From: Methylorubrum thiocyanatum
GTDB lineage: Bacteria > Pseudomonadota > Alphaproteobacteria > Rhizobiales > Beijerinckiaceae
Direction of reading: 5' to 3'
DNA length: 64,000 bases
Assembly (NCBI GenBank): GCA_014138645.1
Contig: JACJIB010000004.1
Coordinates: 434,001-498,000 of the forward strand
Shown here: piece after piece, positions 1 through 9,363 of the stretch
Position numbering within the stretch: position 1 is the stretch's first letter
Layout of the letters: each line of letters begins with the position of its first letter
Notes under the pieces: generated by a model
Told to the model about the DNA's origin: nothing
What the model saw: only the letters and a program-made list of their open reading frames with translations
Database searches by the model: none
Translations under genes and position numbers: made by a program

Positions 1-211
1 TGGGATAGATCGAATCCGAAAGAGTTTTTCTCATGAGGAACCTGACACAACCATGAATACACACGATCATTGACGGCGACGCTCGATCCGCCCTAAAGGC
101 GTCCCATCATGACGAGCCTCCTCCTCTCCGGATCGTATCGCGCGCCGCTCCCCTAAGCGGCCCCGGACTCGTCATGTCTTCAGCCGCTGCGTCGCCGGCG
201 GCCTGAGGATC
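1..211. other. intergenic region upstream of the TyrA-like gene
   Basis: No protein gene of normal size is seen here. It contains very short start-to-stop runs: MRNLTQP at 33, MNTHDH at 53 and a 10-codon Ser/Ala/Pro run from 174 to 206 that ends 5 bases before the downstream start. They could be leader peptides or chance; there is no run of Phe or Tyr codons to suggest attenuation. Confidence 0.3.
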
Positions 212-1066
212 GTGGACACCCATCCCGAAGCGGACCGCCGGCCTCCCCTCCGAGGTCACACCGTGTCTGTCCCGCATCCTTCCCCTCGCCTATCGATCGG
301 TCTCGTCGGCTTCGGCGCCTTCGGCCGCCTGATCGCCCGCCACCTCGCCCCCTACGCCACGCTGACGATCCACGATCCGTACCTGCCGGCCGGACGGGTC
401 CCGGCGGAGCCGACGGCGGTCGCGGGCGATCTGCGGAGCGTGGCGGCCTGCCCGGTGGTGATCCTCGCCACGCCCGTGGCGAGCCTCGCCGAGGTGGTGC
501 AGGCGCTGGCCCCCCATCTGCGGCCGGGCACGCTGGTGGTCGATGTCGGTTCGGTGAAGGCGGGCCCCGCCGCGATCCTGCGCGCGGGGTTGCCGGCCGA
601 GATCGAGATCCTCGCGACCCATCCGCTGTTCGGGCCGCAGAGTGCCGGAAACGGCGCGGGCCACGGCCTCCGCGGCCTCAAGATCGCCGTCTGCCCGATC
701 CGCGGACGGCGCCCCTTGCGAGCGGCGGCCTTCCTGCGGCGCGGGCTCGGCCTCGACGTCATCCTGACGACGCCGGAGGCGCATGACCGGGCCATGGCCT
801 CGGTCCAGGGCCTGACCCACCTCATCGCCAAGGTGCTGGTGGCGATGGAGCCGTTGCCGACGCGGATGACGACGCGCAGCTTCGACCTGCTGATGCAGGC
901 GGTCGACATGGTGCGGCACGACGCGCCGGACGTCTTCCACGCCATCGAGCGCGCGAACCCGCACGCGGCGGAGGTGCGGCAACGCTTCTTCGCGCTGGCC
1001 CAGCAGCTCGACGCCGCGCTGTCCGCAGAGACGCTGGATGCAGGCCCGGACCCGCTCGCCTCGTAG
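212..1066 (+). CDS. prephenate/arogenate dehydrogenase family protein
   Basis: Probable NAD(P)-dependent oxidative decarboxylation of prephenate or arogenate in tyrosine synthesis, in the cytoplasm. A Rossmann glycine motif GFGAFG lies at residues 33-38, DVGSVK at 111-116, and the TyrA hallmark THPLFGP at 136-142. The rest is the helical dimerisation part. At 284 residues it is a TyrA core without a fused chorismate mutase or ACT domain. The start used is GTG at 212. A GTG at 263 (codon 18) would remove a Pro/Arg-rich leader with no homology role and is an equally good start. It converges on the FadL-type gene, with a strong hairpin between them. Prephenate versus arogenate preference cannot be read from sequence. 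Confidence 0.85.
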   Translation: MDTHPEADRRPPLRGHTVSVPHPSPRLSIGLVGFGAFGRLIARHLAPYATLTIHDPYLPAGRVPAEPTAVAGDLRSVAACPVVILATPVASLAEVVQALAPHLRPGTLVVDVGSVKAGPAAILRAGLPAEIEILATHPLFGPQSAGNGAGHGLRGLKIAVCPIRGRRPLRAAAFLRRGLGLDVILTTPEAHDRAMASVQGLTHLIAKVLVAMEPLPTRMTTRSFDLLMQAVDMVRHDAPDVFHAIERANPHAAEVRQRFFALAQQLDAALSAETLDAGPDPLAS

Positions 1067-1073
1067 AAGCGCT

Positions 1074-1113
1074 ATGCCCGGCGCCGGACCGTTTCAGGTC
1101 CGGCGCCGGGCAT
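1074..1113. terminator. bidirectional hairpin between convergent genes
   Basis: A perfect 17-bp stem (1074-1090 with 1097-1113, arm ATGCCCGGCGCCGGACC) and a 6-base loop lie between the convergent TyrA-like and FadL-type genes. There is no clear T-run on either side, so it may end transcription inefficiently or only protect 3' ends. Confidence 0.65.
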
Positions 1114-1141
1114 GCTGCGGCGATCAGCGATCAGACGGGGA

Positions 1142-2467
1142 TCAGAACTTGCGCACCAGCGGCGCCGGAGCGACGGCGGCCGGGGCATCCCACTGGTAGC
1201 GGAACCCGACCGAGACGACGTCGGCGCTGACGTCGGTGGAGGCCGCGAGCGGGATGTTGCCGATGTTGTAGTCGCGGCCGGGGCCCGCCAGGAGAAGGCC
1301 GCGGTCGAAGAAGGCGTGGGCGTAGCTGGCCGTCAGCAGCACCGTCTCGCTCCAGCGATAGCTGCCGCCGATCGAGACGACGTAGCGGTCGCTGTCGGGC
1401 AGGCGCGCCGAGCGGTTCGAGAAGTCGATCGGCACGTTGTCGTAGCCGAAGCCGGCCCGCAGGGTCAGGTTCGGCGACCAGTCGTACTCGGCACCGATCG
1501 AGTAGAAGAACGAGTCCTTGAAGTTGAGCGGCAGGTGGTTGACCGTCACGCCCAGCGCCCGCGAGACGATGCCGACATCGCCGAGCCTCGACCAGTTGTC
1601 CCACTCGAAGCCGAGATTGATCCGGGTGACCGGGTTGATCGCCTGGGTCAGGCCGACGCTGACCTTCTCGGGCGTGTTGAGGTTGGCCCGCACCTGCCCC
1701 AGGGCGATGGCCTGCCGCGGGTCGGGGAAGCCGATCGAGCCCTCGATGTCGTGGTGGACCGAGGAGCGGTAGCCGACGCCGATCGCCGTGCCGGCGGCGG
1801 GAGTGACCAGGACACCGGCGGTGAAGCCCACGCCCCAGGACTCGCCCTTGATGAAGCCCGACGGGTAGAGGCCCGGGAAGGTGCCGGGCACCGGCACGGC
1901 CTGGCGCAGGGTCAGGCGGAAATACTCGACGCTCGGGCCGGCGGCGACGGACAGCCAGTCGTTGACCTTGAAGCCGACCACCGGGTTGAAGGCCAGGGAG
2001 AAGATCCGCGAGGAGCGGGCATAGACCGAGCCCGCCCAATCCTGGCGCGGCTTGGTGACGAGGCCGTAGGGCGCCCCGGTCTGGATACCGACCCAGAGCC
2101 GGTCGGTGAGCTGGTAGGAGGTCGCGCCCGAAGGCACCACGGCGCCCTGGCCGACCTCGCCGGAGGCGCCGAACGGCAGCAGGCCCGGCGCGGTGCCCAC
2201 CGTCGGCGTGATCTCGCCCGAGAGATTGATGAAGCTCAGGCTCTGCTCGCTGGCGAAGCCCGGTCGCATCGTCACGGTCGCCGGGTTCCAGAAGATCGAC
2301 GAGACGCCCGCCCCGCCCGAGGCCGCGCCCGCGAAGGCCACGCCCAACCCCTGTGCGCTCTGCTCGCGCAGGCCGAAGGCACCGGCCTGCGCTCCCGTCG
2401 CACCCGCCACCGAAGCGGCCGCGACGGCCCCCGCGAGCCCGAGCGCGCGGATCGTCCCCCCCGTCAT
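1142..2467 (-). CDS. OmpP1/FadL/TodX family outer-membrane transport protein
   Basis: Outer-membrane beta-barrel of the FadL family, which takes up long-chain fatty acids or aromatic hydrocarbons. It has 441 residues. A signal peptide covers about residues 1-28 (ends GATGAQA), followed by the FadL-type mature start GAFGLREQSAQGLGVAFAG and the asparagine-proline-alanine hatch motif in SIFWNPATVT. The C-terminus ends in phenylalanine (LVRKF), as barrel proteins do. The ATG at 2467 was chosen because it starts the signal peptide and has GGAG 7-10 bases upstream; the frame stays open for 29 more codons with no signal. Neighbours give no clue to substrate. Confidence 0.9.
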   Translation of the reverse strand: MTGGTIRALGLAGAVAAASVAGATGAQAGAFGLREQSAQGLGVAFAGAASGGAGVSSIFWNPATVTMRPGFASEQSLSFINLSGEITPTVGTAPGLLPFGASGEVGQGAVVPSGATSYQLTDRLWVGIQTGAPYGLVTKPRQDWAGSVYARSSRIFSLAFNPVVGFKVNDWLSVAAGPSVEYFRLTLRQAVPVPGTFPGLYPSGFIKGESWGVGFTAGVLVTPAAGTAIGVGYRSSVHHDIEGSIGFPDPRQAIALGQVRANLNTPEKVSVGLTQAINPVTRINLGFEWDNWSRLGDVGIVSRALGVTVNHLPLNFKDSFFYSIGAEYDWSPNLTLRAGFGYDNVPIDFSNRSARLPDSDRYVVSIGGSYRWSETVLLTASYAHAFFDRGLLLAGPGRDYNIGNIPLAASTDVSADVVSVGFRYQWDAPAAVAPAPLVRKF

Positions 2468-2754
2468 TCTTATTCTCCGAAGCGTCTTCTTTGTAGACCC
2501 AAGTCCCATCCGGGATGGAAGAGGATCGCACGCGTCCGGTCCAGAGGGGGACATCCGAAAATAGAATTATATGTCAATTGAGGAATTTATGTCACGGAAC
2601 CGCGGTGCCCCTGCCCACCGGGTCACGCCGCGGCATCGACTCCCCGGGCCAGAGACGGGACGGAGGCGGCCCGAGGCGGCGCTTGCACCCCGGAGCGGTC
2701 GCAGCCATGCTCTCACGCCGCGGAGAGACCTCGAGCAGGACGGAGACGCCGACG

Positions 2755-3639
2755 ATGAAGTTGATCCGGCACGGTGCGAGCGGCGACGAGAAGCCGGGCC
2801 TCGTGGACGCGAAGGGGGGCTTGCGCGACCTGTCGGGCACCCTGCGCGACATCGCCGGACCGGGCCTCTCGCGGGAATCCCTCGACCGGCTCGCGCGGAT
2901 CGATCCCGAGAGCCTGCCGCTGCTGCCGCCCGGCACCCGGCTCGGCCCCTGCGTCGGCGGCACCCGCAACTTCGTGGCGATCGGCCTGAACTTCGCCGAC
3001 CACGCCGCCGAGACGGGCGCCGCGATCCCGGCCGAGCCCATCATCTTCAACAAGGCGCCCTCCTGCATCGTCGGCCCCAACGACACAGTGATCCTGCCCA
3101 AGGCCTCGGCCAAGACCGACTGGGAGGTGGAACTCGCCGTGGTGATCGGCGCCCGCGCCTCTTACGTCCACGCCAACGAGGCCCTGCGCTACGTGGCGGG
3201 CGTGTGCATCTGCAACGACCTGTCCGAGCGCGAATTCCAGATGGAGCGCGGCGGAACCTGGACCAAGGGCAAGGGCTGCCCGACCTTCGGCCCCCTCGGC
3301 CCCTGGCTCGTGACGCTGGACGAGATTCCGGACCTCAAGAACCTGTCGATGAGCCTCGACCTCAACGGCCAGCGGATGCAGACCGGCTCGACGGCGACGA
3401 TGATCTTCGACGTGGCCCAGCTCGTCGCCTACGTCTCGCACTTCATGATGCTGGAGCCCGGCGACGTCATCACCACCGGCACGCCGCCCGGCGTCGGCCT
3501 CGGCATGAAGCCGCCGCGCTTCCTCAAGAGCGACGACGAGATGGTGCTGCGCATCGACGGCCTCGGCGAGCAGCGCCAGCGGGTCGTGGCCTTCGACGAC
3601 TGGACCGCGAAGGTCGCCGCCGGCGAGCCGACCAACTGA
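2755..3639 (+). CDS. fumarylacetoacetate hydrolase (FAH) family protein
   Basis: Predicted metal-dependent C-C or C-N bond hydrolase/lyase acting on 2-keto-dicarboxylate or ureidoglycolate-like substrates. It has 294 residues: a short N-terminal lid (about 1-65), then the FAH fold. Metal ligands are visible as E124 and E126 in DWEVEL and D155 in NDLSERE; the GTPPGVG loop closes the active site near the C-terminus. The ATG at 2755 follows GGAG with good spacing; the open frame upstream is not protein-like. The alpha/beta hydrolase starts 19 bases downstream, so the two are probably co-transcribed. Substrate is unknown: ureidoglycolate lyase and fumarylpyruvate hydrolase are both possible. Confidence 0.9.
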   Translation: MKLIRHGASGDEKPGLVDAKGGLRDLSGTLRDIAGPGLSRESLDRLARIDPESLPLLPPGTRLGPCVGGTRNFVAIGLNFADHAAETGAAIPAEPIIFNKAPSCIVGPNDTVILPKASAKTDWEVELAVVIGARASYVHANEALRYVAGVCICNDLSEREFQMERGGTWTKGKGCPTFGPLGPWLVTLDEIPDLKNLSMSLDLNGQRMQTGSTATMIFDVAQLVAYVSHFMMLEPGDVITTGTPPGVGLGMKPPRFLKSDDEMVLRIDGLGEQRQRVVAFDDWTAKVAAGEPTN

Positions 3640-3658
3640 CGGACGATCCGGACCTCGG

Positions 3659-4423
3659 ATGAGCGACTCCCTGCAGAACCGGTCCGGCCCGCTCGTCTTC
3701 CTCGGCGGCGGCCCCGGCTTGGCCGTCGCCTACGCCGCCGAACCGCTGCGGCGCGCGGGTCTTTCGCGCGATTGGGCCTTCTTCGAGCAGCCCGGCTGCT
3801 CCGGCGAGCCTGAGCCCGTGACCGCGGACAGCGTGCGCGACGCGGCCGCCGCCTTCGTCGCCGGGCGCGCGGGGGAGGGGCCCGTCACCCTCGTCGCCCA
3901 TTCCTGGGGGGCGTGGCTCGCGCTCGCTCTCCTCGATCGCCTGCCGGCCGGGACGATCGCCCGCGCCGTGCTGCTCCACCCCGCCCCGCCGACCCGCGCC
4001 GGGCTCGACGCGGCGGTCACCGCCCTGTTCGGCCGGCTCTCGCCCGAGGCGATGGGCCGGGCCGCGCCGCTGATGGCGCGAACCGACCCGGAAGCCGGCC
4101 GGACGATCATGACGATCCTGCTGCCGGCCTATTGCGGTCGGGAGACCGACCTGCCGGATCTCGACCTCGCCCTGGTCCCGCCGGTCTATCACGGCGTCTC
4201 GATGAGCCTCGGCGCCTACGACCAGCGCGCGGTCGTGGCGGCCCATGCGGAGCGCCTCACCCTGGTCTTCGGCGAGGCCGACGTGTTTTCGCAACGGCTC
4301 TACGCGCAGCATTGCGGCGACCTGAGCGGACTGGACGTCGCCACCCTGCCCGGCGGTCATTTCGGCTTCCTCGAAGACCTCGCCGGCTTCGAGGCCATCC
4401 TGCGCGAGCGGGGCATACGCTGA
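3659..4423 (+). CDS. alpha/beta-fold hydrolase
   Basis: Serine hydrolase of 254 residues resembling the proline-iminopeptidase side of the alpha/beta-hydrolase family. The oxyanion loop is LGGGPG at 15-20, the nucleophile elbow VAHSWGAW gives Ser82, a candidate acid is Asp208 in FGEADVF, and the base is His234 in PGGHFGF. No signal peptide, so cytoplasmic. It is the second gene of a likely three-gene operon, 19 bases after the FAH gene and 9 bases before the TolB/TPR gene. Substrate unknown; the pairing with an FAH hydrolase suggests sequential ester or amide breakdown, which is inference. Confidence 0.85.
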   Translation: MSDSLQNRSGPLVFLGGGPGLAVAYAAEPLRRAGLSRDWAFFEQPGCSGEPEPVTADSVRDAAAAFVAGRAGEGPVTLVAHSWGAWLALALLDRLPAGTIARAVLLHPAPPTRAGLDAAVTALFGRLSPEAMGRAAPLMARTDPEAGRTIMTILLPAYCGRETDLPDLDLALVPPVYHGVSMSLGAYDQRAVVAAHAERLTLVFGEADVFSQRLYAQHCGDLSGLDVATLPGGHFGFLEDLAGFEAILRERGIR

Positions 4424-4432
4424 CACCCCGCC

Positions 4433-5650
4433 ATGGCGCCCCCTTCCCTGCCGCTGCCGCTGCCGGACCGGCCCTCGGTCGCCGTGCTGCCCTTCGCCGA
4501 TCCCGAAGGTGATTTCGACACGCAGGCCCTGGCCGACGGCCTGTCCGAGCACGTCACCGACGCCCTGGCTTGCACCCCCGGCCTGTTCGTGAGTGCCCGC
4601 AACTCCGCCTTCACCTTCAAGGGCCGCGCCGTGCCGCCGGACGAGGCGGCGGGGCGGCTCGGCGTGGCGCATGTCCTCACGGGCACGCTGTCACGGACGG
4701 GCACCCGCCTGCAGGTCCGGGCCCGGCTGCACCGGGCGGCGGTCGAGACGCCGGTCTGGATGCAGGATCTCGACGCGGACGAGGGCGCGCTCCACGCCCT
4801 GCGCAGCCGGATCGTCGCCGCGACGGTGGCGGCGGTGGCGCCCGGCCTCGCGCTCGACGCCGCGCCGGAGCGGGCCGGACCGCCGCTCGATGCCGGCGTC
4901 TACGCGCCGTTCCTGTCGGCCTACGCGAACCACGCCATGCCGAGCGCCGAGAGCGTGCGCCTGCGTATCGCCTCGATCGAGGCCGTGCGCCGCCTCGTGC
5001 CGGAACACCCCCTGCCCTACGCGCTCCTGGCGCAGTGCTACACCAACCTCGTGGTGCAGGGCTGGAGCCCGGACGCGGCGGCCGATTGCGCCGAGGGCGC
5101 CCGCCTCGCCCGTCTCGCCCTGGAGCGCGACGCGGGCGATCCGGCGGTGCTGATGATGGCCGGGCACACCCTCGCCTTCCTGGCGCAGGACTACGATGCG
5201 GCGCTCGGCCTGCTCGACCGCTCGCTGGCCCTCAACCCCAACAGCGCCGCCGCCTACGAGCGCAGCGGCTGGGTGCGCTGCTATGTCGGCGAGGCGGATT
5301 GGGCCGCGGCGCATTTCCGCGCGGCCAAGCGGCAGAGCCCGCTCGACCCCACCACCTTCCGCTTCGAGTCCGGCCTGGGACTCGCCCTCTGCATGGCCGG
5401 CGCGCACGAGGAGGCCCTGGCCTGGCTCGACCGCTCGATGGCCGAGGACCCGACCTGGACCAGCACCCACCGCGTCCGCGCCGCCACCCTCGCCTGGCTC
5501 GGGCGGCAGGCGGAGGCCGAGGCCGCCGCCGCCCGCTTCATGGAACTGGAGCCGAGCTACCGGATCCATCGCGCTATGCGCCTCTACCGGCCCTCCCCCG
5601 GCAAGGAGCGGTTCGTCGAGGGGATGCGGCGGGCCGGGGTGCCGTTCTGA
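4433..5650 (+). CDS. TolB-N/FlgO-like plus TPR protein
   Basis: Residues about 14-135 match the region (SVAVLPFADPEGDF, LADGLSEHVTDALA, ARNSAFTFKG) that usually follows an adenylate-cyclase or winged-helix domain in large signalling proteins. The rest (about 165-390) is tetratricopeptide-like helical repeats, for example AYERSGWVRCYVGEADWA. Here the N-terminal output domain is missing and the protein begins almost directly with the TolB-like segment. At 405 residues with no signal peptide it is probably a cytoplasmic scaffold or sensor. It starts 9 bases after the alpha/beta hydrolase, so it is likely in that operon. Function unknown. Confidence 0.8.
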   Translation: MAPPSLPLPLPDRPSVAVLPFADPEGDFDTQALADGLSEHVTDALACTPGLFVSARNSAFTFKGRAVPPDEAAGRLGVAHVLTGTLSRTGTRLQVRARLHRAAVETPVWMQDLDADEGALHALRSRIVAATVAAVAPGLALDAAPERAGPPLDAGVYAPFLSAYANHAMPSAESVRLRIASIEAVRRLVPEHPLPYALLAQCYTNLVVQGWSPDAAADCAEGARLARLALERDAGDPAVLMMAGHTLAFLAQDYDAALGLLDRSLALNPNSAAAYERSGWVRCYVGEADWAAAHFRAAKRQSPLDPTTFRFESGLGLALCMAGAHEEALAWLDRSMAEDPTWTSTHRVRAATLAWLGRQAEAEAAAARFMELEPSYRIHRAMRLYRPSPGKERFVEGMRRAGVPF

Positions 5651-5672
5651 CAGACTCCACGGACCGGGCCCG

Positions 5673-6059
5673 TCAGCGACGCAGCGGGGCCGTCGCGCGG
5701 TTCTGCTCCGCGAGGATCCGGCCGATCAGGCCGTCGCAGTTTTGGGTCCGCCCGACACACTCGGCCGACAGATGGATCTTCACCTGCCCGTCCTCCTGCA
5801 CGACCCTCCGGCAGATATAGGCGGCCGGTTGATCGCCGATCGGCTTGGCGAGCGTCCAGATCATCAGCCGCTTCGGGTCGTGGATCTCCACGAACGACGC
5901 GGTTTCGCGCGACACCTCCGTCCCCGGATCGGTCTTGATGGCCGCGGCCATCTCGGCAAAGGGCAGGACCTCGCGTCCGCAGAGCGGCTTGGCCGTGGCA
6001 GGCCAGGGAATAAGCGCCGCAAGAGCCGCCGATAAAAACAGCCTGACCGACCAGCGCAT
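5673..6059 (-). CDS. small secreted protein, hypothetical
   Basis: A 128-residue protein with a classic signal peptide at 1-23 (cleavage after PWPATA). The mature part has four cysteines (PLCGRE, YICRRV, AECVG, QNCDG), which could form two disulfides in the periplasm. The ATG at 6059 opens the signal peptide; the frame stays open for 74 codons upstream without protein-like features. The gene faces the TolB/TPR gene tail to tail with only 22 bases between. I recognise no domain. Confidence 0.75.
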   Translation of the reverse strand: MRWSVRLFLSAALAALIPWPATAKPLCGREVLPFAEMAAAIKTDPGTEVSRETASFVEIHDPKRLMIWTLAKPIGDQPAAYICRRVVQEDGQVKIHLSAECVGRTQNCDGLIGRILAEQNRATAPLRR

Positions 6060-6279
6060 CGCGGAGCCTCGTGGATGACGTGCATCGAATAAGCACCACG
6101 CCTTATGGCTGCAAGAGCAGCCAGGCTCCCGTCCGCGGCTGACCGCCCGTTCGTCCGCAAAGGAGGTCCGCCGAGCATCCCGCGCGAAGCCCCTCCTCCC
6201 AAATTCCACCCCGGCCGACCGATCGGCTGGCCTAAGGCGAGGCTTGATTTTTCCCCCGGCTTCGCCCTCAAAGAAGCGC

Positions 6280-7308
6280 ATGAGCGATACCGTGGTCTCC
6301 CTCGCCTCCTCTCAGGCGCCCGACGCCGCCATCCGGCAAGACATCCGGCATGATTGGACCCTGGCCGAGATCCAGGCGATCCACGACATGCCGTTGCTCG
6401 ATCTCGTCCACCGGGCGGGCACCGTGCATCGGGCGCACAACGACCCCGCCGACATCCAGCGGGCGGCGCTCCTGTCGATCAAGACCGGCGGCTGCCCCGA
6501 GGATTGCGCCTATTGCCCGCAATCGGCCCACCACAAGGGCGCCAACCTTCCCCGCGAGCGGCTGATGCCGGTGGACGCCGTGCTGAAGGAGGCCGCCGCT
6601 GCCAAGGCTAACGGGGCGCACCGCTTCTGCATGGGCGCGGCGTGGCGCAAGCCCAAGGACGGACCTGAATTCGACGCGGTGCTGGAGATGGTGCGCGGCG
6701 TGCGCGGCCTCGGGATGGAAGCCTGCGTCACGCTCGGCATGCTGACCCAGAGCCAGGCCCAGCGCCTCGCGGAGGCCGGGCTCACCTCCTACAACCACAA
6801 CCTCGACACCGGCCCCGAATTCTACGGCGACATCATCTCGACCCGTACCTACGACGACCGGCTCCAGACCCTGGAGCATGTCCGGCAGGCCGGCATCGGC
6901 GTCTGCTGCGGCGGCATCGTCGGCATGGGCGAGCGGGTGCGCGACCGGGCCGAGATGCTTCTGGTGCTCGCCAACCACGCGCCGCACCCGGAGAGCGTGC
7001 CGATCAACGCGCTGGTGGCCGTCGAGGGCACGCCGCTGGAGGATCGGCCGCCGATCGACCCGCTCGACCTCGTGCGGATGTGCGCCACCGCCCGCATCGT
7101 CATGCCCAAGGCCCGGGTGCGCCTCAGCGCCGGCCGCAAGAGCCTGACCCGCGAGGCGCAGATCCTGTGCTTCCTGGCCGGGGCCAACTCGATCTTCTAC
7201 GGCGAGCGCCTGCTCACCACCGCCAACAACGAGGCCGATGCCGACGCCGAGTTGCTGCGCGACATCGGCGTGCCGGTGCCCGAGGTGACGCTGGCTGCTG
7301 CGGAGTAG
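6280..7308 (+). CDS. bioB: biotin synthase
   Basis: Radical-SAM enzyme inserting sulfur into dethiobiotin, the last step of biotin synthesis. The radical [4Fe-4S] motif is CPEDCAYC (Cys72, 76, 79). The ligands of the sacrificial [2Fe-2S] cluster are all present: Cys117 (RFCMG), Cys149 (EACVTLG), a Cys in GVCCGGIVG, and Arg in RVRLSAGR. At 342 residues the length is normal. The ATG at 6280 gives [11 protein letters not shown]; a TTG 12 codons upstream is less likely. No other bio genes are next to it, and I did not see a canonical BioR palindrome; an imperfect ATAAG-N8-CTTAT repeat lies at 6089-6106. Confidence 0.97.
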   Translation: MSDTVVSLASSQAPDAAIRQDIRHDWTLAEIQAIHDMPLLDLVHRAGTVHRAHNDPADIQRAALLSIKTGGCPEDCAYCPQSAHHKGANLPRERLMPVDAVLKEAAAAKANGAHRFCMGAAWRKPKDGPEFDAVLEMVRGVRGLGMEACVTLGMLTQSQAQRLAEAGLTSYNHNLDTGPEFYGDIISTRTYDDRLQTLEHVRQAGIGVCCGGIVGMGERVRDRAEMLLVLANHAPHPESVPINALVAVEGTPLEDRPPIDPLDLVRMCATARIVMPKARVRLSAGRKSLTREAQILCFLAGANSIFYGERLLTTANNEADADAELLRDIGVPVPEVTLAAAE

Positions 7309-7312
7309 GCGC

Positions 7313-7332
7313 AGCGGCCCCGCAGGGCCGCT
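7313..7332 (+). terminator. hairpin after bioB
   Basis: An 8-bp perfect stem AGCGGCCC / GGGCCGCT with loop CGCA lies just after the bioB stop. It is followed by only a weakly T-rich stretch, so it is a possible but imperfect intrinsic terminator separating bioB from aspS. Confidence 0.45.
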
Positions 7333-7390
7333 TCGCCTTGACTTCACCCGCCTCCCGTGAATGGTGCCGGCTCACTCAAAAGAGCCCGCC

Positions 7391-9205
7391 ATGCACCGTT
7401 ACCGTACCCATACCTGTGGGGCGCTCCGCCCGTCCGATGTCGGGCAGACCGTGCGCCTGTCCGGCTGGTGCCACCGCATCCGCGACCACGGCGGCGTGCT
7501 CTTCATCGACCTGCGCGACCATTACGGCCTGACGCAGTGCGTGATCGATTCCGACTCCCCCGCCTTCAAGGCCGCCGAGACCGCGCGCTCCGAGTGGGTG
7601 ATCCGCATCGACGGCCGGGTCCGCACGCGGCCCGCCGGCACCGAGAACGCCGAGCTGCCGACCGGGTCGGTCGAGGTCTATATCGACGATCTCGAAGTGC
7701 TCGGCCCCGCGGGCGAGCTGCCGCTGCCGGTCTTCGGCGATCAGGAATACCCGGAGGAGACCCGGCTCAAGTACCGCTTCCTCGATCTGCGCCGGGAGAA
7801 GCTGCACGCCAACATCATGAAGCGCGGCGCGATCATCGACTCGCTCCGCCGCCGCATGCGCGAGGGCGGCTTCTTCGAGTTCCAGACGCCGATCCTGACC
7901 GCTTCGAGCCCCGAGGGCGCGCGCGACTATCTCGTGCCGTCCCGCGTCCATCCCGGAAAGTTCTACGCGCTGCCGCAGGCGCCGCAGCAGTTCAAGCAGC
8001 TCACGATGATCGCGGGCTTCGACCGCTACTTCCAGATCGCGCCCTGTTTCCGCGACGAGGACGCCCGCGCCGACCGCTCGCCGGGCGAGTTCTACCAGCT
8101 CGACATCGAGATGAGCTTCGTCACGCAGGAGGACGTGTTCCAGGCGGTGGAGCCGGTGTTGCGCGGCGTGTTCGAGGAATTCGCGAACGGCAAGCGCGTG
8201 ACGAAGGAATTCCCGCGCATCACCTATGCCGACGCGATGCTGAAATACGGCGTCGACAAGCCGGACCTGCGCAACCCGCTGATCATCGCCGACGTCACCG
8301 ACGAGTTCGCCGACGACGCGGTGGAGTTCAAGGCGTTCAAGGGCGTCATCAAGTCGGGCGGCGTGGTGCGCGCCATCCCCGCGACCGGCGCCGCCGGCCA
8401 GCCGCGCTCGTTCTTCGACAAGCTGAACGACTGGGCCCGCTCGGAAGGCGCGCCGGGGCTCGGCTACATCGTGTTCGAGGAAGAGGGCGGGGCGCTCACC
8501 GGCAAGGGGCCGATCGCCAAGTTCATCCCGCCTGAGATCCAGGCGCGGATCGCGCAGAAGGCCGGGGCCAAGGCCGGTGATGCGGTGTTCTTCGCCGCCG
8601 GCACCGAGGCCAAGGCCGCCGCGCTCGCCGGCAAGGCGCGCATCCGTATCGGTGACGAGCTGAAGCTCTCCGACAAGGACCAGTTCGCCTTCTGCTGGGT
8701 CGTCGACTTCCCGATGTACGAGTGGAACGAAGAAGACAAGAAGATCGACTTCTCCCACAACCCGTTCTCGATGCCGAACTACGATCGCGACGCATTCCTC
8801 GCCTTGGGCGAGGAAGACGCCGAAAAGATCCTCGGGATCAAGGCGTTCCAGTACGACATCGTCTGCAACGGCATCGAGCTGTCGTCCGGCGCGATCCGGA
8901 ACCACCGCCCCGACGTGATGGAGAAGGCCTTCGCCATCGCCGGCTACGGCCGGGACGTGCTGGAGGAGAAGTTCGGCGGCATGCTGAACGCGCTGCGCCT
9001 CGGCGCCCCGCCGCACGGCGGCATCGCGCCGGGGGTGGACCGCATCGTCATGCTGCTGTGCGAGGAGCCGAACATCCGCGAGGTCGTGCTGTTCCCGATG
9101 AACCAGCGCGCCGAGGATCTGATGATGGGCGCGCCCGCCGAGGCGACCCCGAAGCAGCTGCGCGAGCTGCATATCCGCCTGAACCTGCCCGAGAAGAAGG
9201 GATAG
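7391..9205 (+). CDS. aspS: aspartate--tRNA(Asp/Asn) ligase
   Basis: Class IIb aminoacyl-tRNA synthetase of 604 residues. An OB-fold anticodon-binding domain ([23 protein letters not shown]) is followed by the catalytic core with class II motif 2 ([24 protein letters not shown] region), the bacterial GAD insertion (about 300-420) and motif 3 ([12 protein letters not shown]). The bacterial length with the GAD domain fits the type that, in alphaproteobacteria, is often non-discriminating and charges tRNA-Asn with Asp for the amidotransferase; that is family knowledge, not seen here. The ATG at 7391 gives the standard [10 protein letters not shown] start. Confidence 0.97.
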   Translation: MHRYRTHTCGALRPSDVGQTVRLSGWCHRIRDHGGVLFIDLRDHYGLTQCVIDSDSPAFKAAETARSEWVIRIDGRVRTRPAGTENAELPTGSVEVYIDDLEVLGPAGELPLPVFGDQEYPEETRLKYRFLDLRREKLHANIMKRGAIIDSLRRRMREGGFFEFQTPILTASSPEGARDYLVPSRVHPGKFYALPQAPQQFKQLTMIAGFDRYFQIAPCFRDEDARADRSPGEFYQLDIEMSFVTQEDVFQAVEPVLRGVFEEFANGKRVTKEFPRITYADAMLKYGVDKPDLRNPLIIADVTDEFADDAVEFKAFKGVIKSGGVVRAIPATGAAGQPRSFFDKLNDWARSEGAPGLGYIVFEEEGGALTGKGPIAKFIPPEIQARIAQKAGAKAGDAVFFAAGTEAKAAALAGKARIRIGDELKLSDKDQFAFCWVVDFPMYEWNEEDKKIDFSHNPFSMPNYDRDAFLALGEEDAEKILGIKAFQYDIVCNGIELSSGAIRNHRPDVMEKAFAIAGYGRDVLEEKFGGMLNALRLGAPPHGGIAPGVDRIVMLLCEEPNIREVVLFPMNQRAEDLMMGAPAEATPKQLRELHIRLNLPEKKG

Positions 9206-9213
9206 TTCTCGGA

Positions 9214-9346
9214 CCCTCCCCCTCTGCGGGGGAGGGTGCCCGCGGAGCAGGCGGGTGAGGGGTTGGCTCCGCACCTTCCGGAAACGGCGCTCCCCCCTCC
9301 CGACCCCTGCTGACGCAGGGGCCACCCTTTCCCGCAGGGGGGAGGG
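9214..9346. repeat. palindromic intergenic repeat with imperfect terminal inverted repeats
   Basis: About 133 bp between aspS and the glycosyltransferase. The left end CCCTCCCCCTCTGCGGG (9214-9230) is nearly the reverse complement of the right end CCCGCAGGGGGGAGGG (9331-9346); each end is itself partly self-complementary. It shares these ends with the element at 32239-32407, so both look like members of one dispersed non-coding family (REP doublet or MITE-like). Confidence 0.7.
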
Positions 9347-9363
9347 AATCTGCGCGGGACCTG

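Noticed and set aside
1112..2581. Long plus-strand frame opposite the FadL-type gene
   Set aside because: Composition (Arg/Asp/Val/Ala-rich, no hydrophobic core) is that of an antisense shadow; the minus-strand protein has a signal peptide and family motifs.
6089..6106. BioR operator upstream of bioB
   Set aside because: The ATAAG-N8-CTTAT repeat does not match the known TTATMTATAA-type BioR box and lies close to the divergent gene start.
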